From: Pseudorasbora parva
Taxonomy: Eukaryota > Chordata > Actinopteri > Cypriniformes > Gobionidae
DNA: 64,000 bases
NCBI RefSeq assembly: GCF_024679245.1
Contig: NC_090176.1
Span: 22,488,546 to 22,552,545 of the forward strand
Direction of reading: 5' to 3'
The notes under the pieces are model-generated. The model was not told the DNA's origin. It worked only from the letters and a program-made list of their open reading frames with translations, and did no database searches. The position numbers and the translations under genes were made by a program. Positions 37,129-49,338 of the stretch are shown here, in pieces. Numbering within the stretch: the stretch's first letter is position 1; each line of letters begins with the position of its first letter.

Positions 37129-38916
37129 TTAAAGCACATAGGCATTAAAGACATTAAGTTTTATTTAGCAAGATTTTAAACACTGAAATAATAGATGGAA
37201 AAGTCCATTTACAGCCAATATAGGCAATTTACCATAAAAAATGCATGGTTTTTATAGCTTTTTAACAGTTATAGCGCCACCTATAGTCCGATCTCTTTAA
37301 AACTTTTCATGCTTCATCAGCATGTCATGCTACATATACCCAACAATTTTCGTGAATTTTTGAGCTTCCCTTTTGAGTTAGCGCCAACTAGTGGCCGATT
37401 TCCTTCAAAAATCTTACAGACCTCTAGGACCATGAGTCAAACATGCCCACCAAGTTTCGTTCCAATCGGCCTCTGTTAACCTTGTCTAATAGGTGCTCAA
37501 ATTTCATTGGCCGATGGCGGCCATGTTTTTTGAGATACGCCAATGTCTGCATACCAATTTTCAGGTTAATTGGACTAGCGATCGCGTGGTTATAGCCCTT
37601 TTCATGTTTTTTCTTTCACATTATAGCGCCACCAAGTGGCCAATCATCGCAATATTTTTATCGTGACCTCAAATTGAGCCGATATACATGTGTACCAAGT
37701 TTGGTGACGATATCTCATTTCCTTCTTGAGTTATAGCCTTTTTAGTAAAATAGGCTCCGCCCTGAACGTCCATTTTGAAGCCAATTAGCAAAAATGAATT
37801 GAAATTTCAACTTTTTTTCGATAACTATTGATAAACAGAGACCAGAGAACATTTTGACACTGGTTTGGTTCCGATTGGTCAAAAAACCAGGGACTAGTTT
37901 GCAAAAGTAGGTTTTTAACATAATTGTGAATATTTAATTAATGATTTGATTGACAGCAATGATTCCAGAGGCAAATTTGTTCAGCATGAGGAGATCTATC
38001 ATATGATATGCATATTTTGTAAGTGCGTGAAAAAACACGTGATTTCAGAGCCATAAAACTCGTTAGCGCCAACTAGTGGCCGATTTCTTTCAAAATTCTT
38101 ACAGACCTCTAGGACCATGAGTCAAACATGCCCATCAAGTTTCGTTCCGATCGGCCTCTGTTAACCCCATCTAATAGGTGCTCAAATTTCATTGGCCGAT
38201 GGCGGCCATGTTTTTTGAGATACGCCAATGTCCTCATAGACGTACATGGGGCCTTGGACCAAGACACTGCATACCAATTTTCAGGTCAATCGGACTAGCG
38301 GTCGCGTGGTTACAGCCCTTTTCATGTTTTTTTCGCATTATAGCGCCACCAAGTGGCCAATCATCGCGATTTTTTTATCGTGACCTCAAATTGAGCCGAT
38401 ATACATGTGTACCAAGTTTGGTGACGATATCTCATTTCCTTCTTGAGTTATAGCCTTTTTAGTAAAATAGGCTCCGCCCTGAACGTCCATTTTGAAGCCA
38501 ATTAGCATAAATGAATCGAAATTTCAACTTTTTTTTGATAACTATTGATAAACAGAGACCAGAGAACATTTTGACACTGGTTTGGTTCCGATCGGTCAAA
38601 AAACCAGGGACTAGTTTGCAAAAGTAGGTTTTCAATAAAATTCAAAATGGCGGAAAAATTTGCATACTGGAAATAAAATCTGAGATATACATTTTGTTCG
38701 CCAAGGACTCAGCTTTCCAATGATATATGACACTTGAGTGTGGACCAAACGGTTTAGGAGTTATGAGCCTTTTCTCGCAATTGATTGCTATAGCGCCACC
38801 TATGGGCCAATTGGGGTCATAGCTTCTCAGGGTCTCCCCAACATGAGTACTACCATCTGACAAAGTTTCAAATTTCCAGCTCTTACGGTTTGGTCTGCAC
38901 GATGCGTTTTAGCGGA

Positions 38917-38950
<34 letters not shown>
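37129..38950 (+). repeat. U23, headless copy of the U9 block type
   Basis: The last tail is joined to TTAAAGCACATAGG, so the head is missing and the break lies in a TTAAAG word. From there to the AAT tract it follows U9 at a constant offset of 25,287 bp (checked at several anchors), with only scattered changes seen. It ends in a longer (AAT)n. Confidence 0.9.
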
Positions 38951-38952
<2 letters not shown>

Positions 38953-40666
38953 TAGCTGCGAGCAGCAATTAGCGGGGTTCAAGCGACTTAAGGCATTTAA
39001 GCATTTAAGGCGTATTGCATTTAAGGCTCTAAAGCAGTAAAATAATTAAATCTGGGAGCTCAGGTGAAATGAAGTGATACATTGACAAAATTCGATTGCA
39101 AATGTTAAATAAAATAGTGACTTTATAAAGACTGAATTTGAGTTGTGCTTGCAATGGCAAAACTTGTGGCCCTGTTGCTACCCTACACTGCTGACATGTT
39201 TTTAGCAAAAGGCTAACACGATTAGCATGTTTTTAACATACTGGTAACACAATTAGCATGCTGAAATAATCGATGGAAAATACCATTTACAGCCAATACA
39301 GGCAATTCACCATAGGAATACATGGTTTTCAAAGCTTTTTAACACTAATAGCGCCACCTATACTCCGATCTCCATGAAATGTTGCATCCTTCTTCACATT
39401 GTTATGCCACATATACCCATCAATTTTCGTGAAGTTTTGAGTTTTCGCTTAGGATTTAGAGGCTTTTGAGAGTATTTTGCCACGCCTCTTTTCTAATTGG
39501 CCCTGTTATAGCCATCCAAATGCAAAAGTTCAACTTTTTTTTGATAATTATTGATCTAGAGAGTCCAGAGAATTGTCCTAGACTGGTTTGGTTTCGGTCG
39601 TGCAAAAAATCAGGGACTAGTTCGCAAAAGTAGATTTTTAACATAATTGCGAATATTTAACTAACGATTTGATTGACAGCAATGGTTCCAGAGGCAAAGT
39701 TGTTCAGCAAGAGGAGATCTATCATATGATATGCATATTTTGGGGATGTTTGCAACACCACGTGATTGCAGAGCCATAAAGCTCGTTAGCGCCAACTAGT
39801 GGCCGATTTCTTTCAAAATTCTTACAGTCCTCTAGGACCATGAGTCAAACAGGCCCACCAAGTTTCGTTCCGATCGGCCTCCGTTAACCCCGTCTAATAG
39901 GTGCTCAAATTTCATTGGCCGATGGCGGCCATGTTTTTTGAGATACGCCAATGTCCTCATAGACATACATGGGGCCTTGGGCCAAGACACCGCATACCAA
40001 TTTTCAAGTCAATCGGACTAGCGGTCGCGTGGTTATAGCCGTTTTAGTGTTTTTTTTATGTTATAGCGCCACCAAGTGGCCAATCGTCGCGATTTTTTTA
40101 TCGTGACCAAAGAATGAGCCCATAAACATGTGTACCAAGTTTGGTGAAGATAGCTCATTTCTTTCTGGAGTTATAGCCTTTTTAGTAAAATAGGCTCCGC
40201 CCTGAACGTCCATTTTGAATTCCCTTAGCAACCGTGAATCGAAATATCAACATTTTTTCGATAATTATTGATATTCAGCCTACAGAGAACATTTTGGCAC
40301 TGGTTTGGTTCCGATCGGTCAAAAAACCAGGGACTAGTTTGCAAAAGTAGGTTTTCAACAAAATTCAAAATGGCGGAAAAATTTTCATGACGGAAATGAA
40401 ATCGGAGATATACGTTTTGTTCGTCATGGTCTCAGCTTTCCAATGATATAAGACACTTGAGTGTGGAGTACACGGTTTAGGAGTTATGAGCCCTTTTGCG
40501 CTTTTGGTCGCTGTAGCGCCACCTATAGGCCAATCGGGGTCATAGCTTCTCAGGTTCTCCCCAAATTGAGGACTACCTATTGGCCAAGTTTGAAGTCTCT
40601 AGCACTTACGGTTTTGTCTGCACGTTCAGTTTTAGGGGAGAAGAAAAATAATAATAATAATAATAA
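38951..40666 (+). repeat. U24, unit of a third, diverged subfamily
   Basis: The head is TATAGCTGCGAGCAGC with AATTAGCGGGG. The leader differs from both other classes (GCGTATTGCATTTAAGG, GGGAGCTCAGGTGAAATG, and GCTAACACGATTAGCATG, which has a near-copy shortly after). From AGATGGAAAATACC-like sequence on, the body has A1, B1, A2-A4, B2 and A5. It ends in AGAAGAAAAAT and AAT repeats. Confidence 0.86.
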
Positions 40667-42391
40667 TTAAAGCTGCGAGCAGCATTTAGCGGGGTTCAAG
40701 CCATTTAAGGTCTATAAGCATTTGACACCTTTTGCATGAAAGGCTTTTAAGCACTGAATGAATTTAAGAGTATCAGGTGAAATGAAGTGATAAAATGACA
40801 AAATGTGATTTTAAATATTATAATAGTAACTTTATAAAGTCTAAATATGAATTGATCAGGAGAGTGCAGAGAATCATACTGCTGTGGTTTGGTTCCGATC
40901 AGGCAAAAAACCTAGGACTAGTTTAGAGGCAAAGTTGTTCAGTATGAGAAGATCTATCATAATATATGCATATTATGTGGCTGTTTTAACCCCACCTGAT
41001 TACAGAGATGGAAAATACCATTTACAGGCAATTCACCATAGGGAATACATGGTTTTCAAAGCTTTTTAACACTTATAGCGCCCCCTATACTCCGATCTCC
41101 ATAAAACATTGCATGTGTCTTCATCATGTTATGCCACATATACCCAACGATTTTCGTGAAGTTTTGAGTTTCCTCTTAGGATTTATAGGCTTTTGAGTGT
41201 ATTTTGCCATGCTTCTTTTCTAAATGGCTCTGTTATAGCCATCCAAATGCAAGAAATCAACTTTTTTTTGATAATTATTGATCTAGAGAGTCCAGAGAAT
41301 TGTCCTAGACTGGTTTGGTTCTGATTGCGCAAAAAACCAGGGACTAGTTCGCAAAAGTAGGTTTTTAACATTATTGCAAATATTTATTTAACAATTTGAT
41401 TGACCGAAATGGTTCTAGAGGCAAAGTTGTTCAACATGAGGAGATCTATCATATGATATGCATAATTTGCCGATGTGTGCAACACCACGTGATTGCAGAG
41501 CCATAAAACTCGTTAGCGCCAACTAGTGGCCGATTTCTTTCAAAATTCTTACAGACCTCTAGGACCATGAGTCAAACATGCCTACTGAGTTTCGTTCTGG
41601 TCGACCTCCGTTAACCCTGTCTAATAGGTGCTCAAATTTCATTGGCCGATGGCGGCCATGTTTTTTTAGATACGCCAATGTTCTCATAGACAGACATGGT
41701 ACCTTGGGCCAAGACACTGCTTTCCTATTTTCAAGTCAATCGGACTAGCGGTCGCGTGGTTATAGCCCTTTTTGTGTTTTTTCCATGTTATAGCGCCACC
41801 AAGTGGCCAATCGTCGCGATTTTTTTATCGTGACCAAAAACTGAGCCCATAAACATGTGTACCAAGTTTGGTGAAGATATCTCATTTCTTGCTGGAGTTA
41901 TAGCCTCTTTAGTAAAATAGGCTCCGCCTTAAATGTACATTTCCACGCCCCTTTTCGTTCATGAGTCAAAATTTCAACTTTTTTTTGATAATTATTGATA
42001 TTCAGACTAGAGAGAACATTTTGGCACTGGTTTGGTTCTGATATGTCAAAAAACCAGGGACTAGTTTGCAAAAGTAGGTTTTTGACAAAATTCAAAATGG
42101 CGGAAAAATTTGCATACCGGAAATGAAATCGGAGATATACGTTTTGTTCGCCAAGGTCTCAGCTTTCCAATGATATAAGACACTTGACCCTTAGGATGAA
42201 CGGTTTAGGAGTTATGAGCCATTTCGCGTTTTTGGTTGCTGTAGCGCCACCTATTGGCCAATCTGGCTCATAATTTGATAACCTCTCCTCGATTTTTGGA
42301 CTACCTATTGACAAAGTTTGAAGTCTCTAGCATTTACGGTTTGGTCTGCACGATGAGTTTTACGGCAGAATAATAATAATAATAATAATAA
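40667..42391 (+). repeat. U25, G-head unit, near-identical to U18
   Basis: Shares with U18 the ~80-bp leader deletion (GGACTAGTTTAGAGGC) and variants such as CTGATTGCGCAAAAAACC. Anchors along the body keep an offset of 14,052 bp. It ends in (AAT)n. Confidence 0.89.
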
Positions 42392-44224
42392 TTAAAGCTG
42401 CAAGCAGCATTTAGCGGGGTTCAAGCGTTTAAGGCCTTTTAAGCACATAGGCATTAAAGACATTAAGTTTTATTTAGCAAGATTTTAAACACTGAAATAA
42501 TAGATGGAAAAGTCCATTTACAGCCAATATAGGCAATTTACCATAAAAAATGCATGGTTTTTATAGCTTTTTATCAGTTATAGCGCCACCTATAGTCCGA
42601 TCTCTTTAAAACTTTTCATGCTTCATCAGCATGTCATGCTACATATACCCAACAATTTTCGTGATTTTTTGAGCTTCCCTTTTGAGTTAGCGCCAACTAG
42701 TGGCCGATTTCTTTCAAAAATCTTACAGACCTCTAGGACCATGAGTCAAACATGCCCACCAAGTTTCGTTCCGATCGGCCTCTGTTAACCTTGTCTAACA
42801 GGTGCTCAAATTTCATTGGCCGATGGCGGCCATGTTTTTTGAGATACGCCAATGTCTGCATACCAATTTTCAGGTTAATTGGACTAGCGATCGCGTGGTT
42901 ATAGCCCTTTTCATGTTTTTTTTCACATTATAGCGCCACCAAGTGGCAAATCGTCGCAATATTTTTATCGTGACCTCAAATTGAGCCGATATACATGTGT
43001 ACCAAGTTTGGTGACGATATCTCATTTCCTTCTTGAGTTATAGCCTTTTTAGTAAAATAGGCTCCGCCCTGAACGTCCATTTTGAAGCCAATTAGCAAAA
43101 ATGAATTGAAATTTCAACTTTTTTTCGATAACTATTGATAAACAGAGACCAGAGAACATTTTGACACTGGTTTGGTTCCGATCGGTCAAAAAACCAGGGA
43201 CTAGTTTGCAAAAGTAGGTTTTTAACATAATTGTGAATATTTAATTAATGATTTGATTGACAGCAATGATTCCAGAGGCAAATTTGTTCAGCATGAGGAG
43301 ATCTATCATATGATATGCATATTTTGTAAGTGCGTAAAAAAACACGTGATTTCAGAGCCATAAAACTCGTTAGCGCCAACTAGTGGCCGATTTCTTTCAA
43401 AATTCTTACAGACCTCTAGGACCATGAGTCAAACATGCCCATCAAGTTTCGTTCCGATCGGCCTCTGTTAACCCCATCTAATAGGTGCTCAAATTTCATT
43501 GGCCGATGGCGGCCATGTTTTTTGAGATACGCCAATGTCCTCATAGACGTACATGGGGCCTTGGACCAAGACACTGCATACCAATTTTCAGGTCAATCGG
43601 ACTAGCGTTCGCGTGGTTACAGCCCTTTTCATGTTTTTTTCGCATTATAGCGCCACCAAGTGGCCAATCATCGCGATTTTTTTATCGTGACCTCAAATTG
43701 AGCCGATATACATGTGTACCAAGTTTGGTGACGATATCTCATTTCCTTCTTGAGTTATAGCCTTTTTAGTAAAATAGGCTCCGCCCTGAACGTCCATTTT
43801 GAAGCCAATTAGCATAAATGAATCGAAATTTCAACTTTTTTTTGATAACTATTGATAAACAGAGACCAGAGAACATTTTGACACTGGTTTGGTTCCGATC
43901 GGTCAAAAAACCAGGGACTAGTTTGCAAAAGTAGGTTTTCAATAAAATTCAAAATGGCGGAAAAATTTGCATACTGGAAATAAAATCTGAGATATACATT
44001 TTGTTCGCCAAGGACTCAGCTTTCCAATGATATATGACACTTGAGTGTGGACCAAACGGTTTAGGAGTTATGAGCCTTTTCTCGCAATTGATTGCTATAG
44101 CGCCACCTATAGGCCAATTGGGGTCATAGCTTCTCAGGGTCTCCCCAACATGAGTACTACCATCTGACAAAGTTTCAAATTTCCAGCTCTTACGGTTTGG
44201 TCTGCACGATGCGTTTTAGCGGAG

Positions 44225-44256
<32 letters not shown>

Positions 44257-44424
44257 TCAGTACAATTACAATAGGGTTTCAGCACTTCGTGCTTGAACCC
44301 CTAATAATAATAATAATAAAAATCAGCACAAATACAATAGGTGTTCAGCACTTCGTGCTTGAACCCCTAATAAAAATCTTTACAATTACAATAGGGTTTC
44401 AGCACTTCGTGCTTGAACCCCTAA
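42392..44424 (+). repeat. U26, U9-type A-head unit with three tails
   Basis: Same hybrid architecture as U9. With U35 it keeps a constant offset of 14,364 bp from the head to the end of its first tail (44304). It ends with three tails and AAT spacers. Confidence 0.9.
44252..44424 (+). repeat. Tail cluster, 3 copies
   Basis: Three tails in the order CAATTACAATAGGGT type, CAGCACAAATAC type, and a CTTTACAATTAC type, with (AAT)n after the first. Confidence 0.92.
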
Positions 44425-46135
44425 TTAAAGCTGCGAGCAGCATTTAGCGGGGTTCAAGCCATTTAAGGTCTTTAAGCATTTGACACCTTTTGCATGAAAG
44501 GCTTTTAAGCACTGAATGAATTTGAGAGATATCAGGTGAAATGAAGTGATAAACTGACAAAATGTGATTTTAAATACTGCTGTGGTTTGGTTCCGATCAG
44601 GCAAAAAACCTAGGACTAGTTTGCAAAACGAGGTTTTTAACATAATTGTGAATATTTAAATAAAGATTTGATTGACAGTATTGGTTATAGAGGCAAAGTT
44701 GTTCAGTATGAGAAGATCTATCATAATATATGCATATTATGTGGCTGTTTTAACCCCACCTGATTACAGAGATTCACCATAGGGAATACATGGTTTTCAA
44801 AGCTTTTTAACACTTATAGCGCCCCCTATACTCCGATCTCCATAAAACTTTGCATGTCTCTTCAACATGTTATGCCACATATACCCAACAATTTCCGTGA
44901 AGTTTTGAGTTTCCCCTTAGGATTTATAGGCTTTTGAGTGTATTTTGCCACGCCTCTTTTCTAAATGGCTCTGTTATAGCCATCCAAATGCAAAAAATCA
45001 ACTTTTTTTTGATAATTATTGATCTAGAGAGTCCAGAGAATTGTCCTAGACTGGTTTGGTTCTGATTGGGCAAAAAACCAGGGACTAGTTCGCAAAAGTA
45101 GGTTTTTAACATAATTGCAAATATTTATTTAATGATTTGATTGACAGCAATGGTTCTGGAGGCAAAGTTGTTCAACATGAGGAGATCTATCATATGATAT
45201 GCATATTTTGCCGATGTGTGCAACGCCACGTGATTGCAGAGCCATAAAACTTGTTAGCGCCAGCTAGTGGCCGATTTCTTTCAAAATTCTTACAGACCTC
45301 TAGGACCATGAGTTAAACATGCCCACTGAGTTTTGTTCCGATCGACCTCCGTTAACCCTGTCTAATAGGTGCTCAAATTTCATTGGCCGATGGCGGCCAT
45401 GTTTTTTGAGATACGCCAATGTTCTCATAGACAGACATGGTACCTTGGGCCAAGACATTGCATACCAATTTTCCAGTCAATCGGACTAGCGGTCGCGTGG
45501 TTATAGCCCTTTTTGTGTTTTTTCCATGTTATAGCGCCACCAAGTGGCCAATCGTCGCGATTTTTTTATCGTGACCAAAGACTGACCCCATACACATGTG
45601 TACCAAGTTTGGTGAAGATATCTCATTTCTTGCTCTAGTTATAGCCTCTTTAGTAAAATAGGCTCCGCCTTAAATGTACATTTCCACGCCCCTTTTCGTT
45701 CATGAGTCAAAATTTCAACTTTTTTTTGATAATTATTGATATTCAGACTAGAGAGAACATTTTGGCACTGGTTTGGTTCTGATATGTCAAAAAACCAGGG
45801 ACTAGTTCGCAAAAGTAGGTTTTTGACAAAATTCAAAATGGCGGAAAAATTTGCATACCGGAAATGAAATCGGAGATATACGTTTTGTTCGCCAAGGTCT
45901 CAGCTTTCCAATGATATAAGACACTTGACCCTTAGGACGAACGGTTTAGGAGTTATGAGCCATTTCGCGTTTTTGGTTGCTGTAGCGCCACCTATTGGCC
46001 AATCTGGCTCATAATTTGATAACCTCTCCTCGATTTTTGGACTACCTATTGACAAAGTTTGAAGTCTCTAGCATTTACGGTTTGGTCTGCACGATGAGTT
46101 TTACGGCAGAATAATAATAATAATAATAATAATAA
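44425..46135 (+). repeat. U27, G-head unit with small leader deletion
   Basis: Like U12 and U14, but TTTTAAAT joins directly to ACTGCTGTGG near 44575, losing about 80 bp of leader. It ends in (AAT)n with no tail. Confidence 0.89.
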
Positions 46136-47918
46136 TTAAAGCTGCGAGCAGCATTTAGCGGGGTTCAAGCCATTTAAGGTCTTTAAGCATTTGACGCCTT
46201 TTGCATGAAAGGTTTTTAAGCACTGAATGAATTTGAGAGATATCAGGTGAAATGAAGTGATAAACTGACAAAATGTGATTTTAAATATTATAATAGTGAC
46301 TTTATAAAGTCTAAATATGAATTGATCAGGAGAGTGCAGATAATCATACTGCTGTGGTTTGGTTACGATCAGGCAAAAAACCTAGGACTAGTTTAGAGGC
46401 AAAGTTGTTCAGTATGAGAAGATCTATCATAATATATGCATATTATGTGGCTGTTTTAACCCCACCTGATTACAGAGATGGAAAATACCATTTACAGGCA
46501 ATTCACCATAGGGAATACATGGTTTTCAAAGCTTTTTAACACTTATAGCGCCCCCTATACTCCGATCTCCATGAAACTTTGCATGTGTCTTCAACATGTT
46601 ATGCCACATATACCCAACAATTTTCGTGAAGTTTTGAGTTTCCCCTTAGGATTTATAGGCTTTTGAGCATATTTTGCCACGCCTCTTTTCTAAATGGCCC
46701 TGTTATAGCCATCCAAATGCAAAAAAATCCACTTTTTTTGATAATTATTAATCTAAAGAGTCCAGAGAATTATCCTAGACTGGTTTGGTTCTGATTGGGC
46801 AAAAAACCAGTGACTAGTTCGCAAAAGTAGGTTTTTAACATAATTACAAAAATTTAATTAATAATTTGATTGACAGCAATGGTTCTAGAGGCAAAGTTGT
46901 TCAGCATGAGGAGATCTATCATATGATATGCGTATTTTGCCGATGTGTTTAACACCACGTGATTACAGAGCCATAAAACTCGTTAGCGCCAACTAGTGGC
47001 CGATTTCTTTCAAAATTCTTACAGACCTCTATGACCATGAGTCAAACATGCCCACCGAGTTTCGGTTCGATCATCGTCCATTAACCTTGTCTAATAGGTG
47101 CTCAAAATTCATTGGTCGATGGCGGCCATGTTTTTTGAGATACACCAATATCCTCATAGACAGACATGGTACCTTGGGCCAAGACACTGCTTACCAATTT
47201 TCAGGTCAATCGGACTAGCGGTCGCATGGTTATAGCCATTGTTATGTTTTTTCCACATTATAGCGCCACCAAGTGGTCAATCTTCGCAATTTTTTTATCC
47301 TGACCTCAGAATGAGCCCATACACATGTGTACCAAGTTTGGTGAATATATCTCATTTCGTTCTTGAGTTATAGCTTCTTTAGTAAAATAGGCTCCGCCTT
47401 AAATGTACATTTCCACGCCCCTTTTCGTCCATGAGTCAAAATTTCAACTTTTTTTTGATAATTATTGATATTCAGGCTAGAGAGAACATTTTGGCACTGG
47501 TTTGGTTCCGATATGTCAAAAAACCAGGGACTAGTTTGCAAAAGTAGGTTTTTGACAAAATTCAAAATGGCGGAAAAATTTGCATACCGGAAATAAAATA
47601 CCTCCTATGTTTTTTGTTCGGCTTGAGCCAAGGATTCCAATGATGTAAGACACTTGATTGTGCGACAAAGGGTTTTTGAGATATAAGCAAAATAGTGACT
47701 TTTTTTTGTTTTTTGCGCTATAGCGCCACCTATTGGCCAATCTGGCTCATAATTTGAGAACCTCTCCTCGATTTTTGGACTACCTATTGACAAAGTTTCA
47801 AGTCTCTAGGCCTTACGGTTTGGTCTGCACGATGAGTTTTACGGCAGAATAATAATAATAATAATAAAAATCGGTACAATTACAATAGGGTTTCAGCATT
47901 TCATGCTTGAACCCCTAA
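46136..47918 (+). repeat. U28, G-head unit with one tail, duplicate of U36
   Basis: Carries the U18-type leader deletion and the TTCGGCTTGAGCC alternative 3' segment. It matches 58669-60451 at a constant offset of 12,533 bp from head to tail end. The single tail has the private change CAGCATTTCATGCT, also present in U36. Confidence 0.92.
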
Positions 47919-48321
47919 TTAAAGCTGCAAGCAGCATTTAGCGGGGTTCAAGCATTTAAGGCCTTTTAAAGGGGGGGTGAAATGCTGTTTCATGCATACT
48001 GATCTTTTTACACTGTTAAAGACTTGGAATCCCATACTAAACATAGACAAAGTTTCAAAAGTTAAGGTGGACGTTTGATGGGAGTATTTCTTTGTCAAAA
48101 ATACTACTTCCGGTTAGTCATAAGTTTCGGCAAGTTTTTTGAGATCATGCGTCCCCATTGACGTTAGTGGGGGCGGAATTTCCTTGTATGGGCCTTACGG
48201 ACAATTCTACCGGAAGCGCGTGAGAGAGAGCGAGGGAGAGAGCGAAAGCAACAGGCTATGCCCATCAAAACGCTGGTTTGTAGGATGCTGGACAGGTGAC
48301 AATTACACATAGCACATAACA

Positions 48322-48588
48322 ATGTCACCAAAAAAGTGGGTTTTTGGTTGCCAGACCAAGACAGTCCTGCACAGATTCGCCAAAAACCCCGCGTTAAGGC
48401 AACAGTGGATGTAATTTGCTTTTCCGGATCAGCAACTGAGTTGCGCGAATGTTTATATCTGTTCGCTGCATTTCGGTGCCGACTGTTTCATAAACAAGGC
48501 CCAGCTTGACGCCGGCTTTTCCAATCGCCTAATGCTGAAGGATGGAGCAGTCCCAACGATAAAGGTCCTAACGTTAGAACCGCAGGCT
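48322..48588 (+). pseudogene. Damaged THAP-type zinc-finger exon
   Basis: Reading from ATG at 48322, the frame gives MSPKKWVFGCQTK, HRFAKNPALRQQW, then a stop (TAA, 48412-48414), then the same frame continues with VYICSLHFGADCF and LKDGAVPTIK. The spacing of Cys, HRF, W, CxxHF...CF and the AVP motif is that of a THAP (C2CH) DNA-binding domain, about 80-90 residues. The first zinc-binding Cys expected before VFGC appears to be Trp (TGG). A good splice donor (GTGAGT) follows at 48589. Two disabling changes mark it as a dead copy. Such domains sit at the N-terminus of Kolobok and P-element transposases. Confidence 0.72.
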
Positions 48589-49063
48589 GTGAGTAAGAGT
48601 GCTTCAAATGTCTGTGTCTTTGCCTATGCTCATCAAGTAGCCCAAACATGATCACGTATAGTTAATTGATCAATGGAGCATGCGATGTGTAGTGCGTGTA
48701 CATTTGTTTAGCTGGCCACTATATGTGTAACTTTATGTTTGTGTATTGTAAAAGCACTCCAAACAACAATACACAAAGGGGGGAAATATGTTGAACTAAA
48801 TAAGCGCGCTTCTTCATTCAAATGCGCTACTATTCCGTGTCTATCTATGTAAACACTAGCCTGCGGTGCAAAACCAGTCCGCTTACTAACGTTACAATTG
48901 TCTACACAAACCACGCATAAACACACAAACACACGTGCACAACTGCACTTCCCACATGTACACCTTCAAAGACAAAAATACGACGATATAATTCAAGTAT
49001 AAATATGTAAATAACACAAGCCGCTAAGCATATTATATAGTTAGTGTATAACTTGTAACTTAC

Positions 49064-49173
49064 CACATACAGACGTCATGCTCTAGTCGTTTTTGCTGCT
49101 GCTCCTGTTCAACTGCAGCCTCTGGGTCTGATTCCGGATCATAGATGTATGGCTGTATCTGATTAAAAGCCAT
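49064..49173 (-). CDS. Short acidic first coding exon, possibly P2X7-tail-like, in the TTAA element
   Basis: On the minus strand ATG at 49173 opens MAFNQIQPYIYDPESDPEAA, then a Glu/Gln-rich stretch, and reaches a strong splice donor (GGTAAGT) at 49064/49063, 36 codons plus 2 nt. An upstream in-frame ATG at 49251 exists, but the start at 49173 follows an A/T-rich leader and gives the recognisable part. The QPYxYDPES start resembles fish proteins annotated as P2X purinoceptor 7-like (cytoplasmic ballast-type domain); this rests on memory. It runs toward the THAP exon. No downstream exon was identified, so it may be a remnant. Confidence 0.42.
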
Positions 49174-49330
49174 ATTTTTTTTTTGAATAAAGTTTTTTTT
49201 ACCGCTGTTAGGGATGACGCTCGACTCAACACACAGCGCGCTGCTGCACACGTCATTATTTAGCTCCGCTCACACGACACGCCCCCACCCGCTCGGCTTT
49301 TTTCGGAAAGACTCGGAACAGCGCATCTTT

Positions 49331-49338
49331 CTTATATA
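49331..49338 (-). promoter_or_regulatory. TATA-like box upstream of the minus-strand exon
   Basis: The minus strand reads TATATAAG about 160 bp upstream of the ATG at 49173. The stretch between is C+G-richer than the surrounding array and contains TGACG half-sites. The position and orientation fit a core promoter for the minus-strand exon; this is inference only. Confidence 0.35.

Noticed and set aside
48708..48932. 74-codon minus-strand frame inside the TTAA element
   Set aside because: It lies in the presumed intron region between the two opposing exons, has no domain and no splice context that links it to either.
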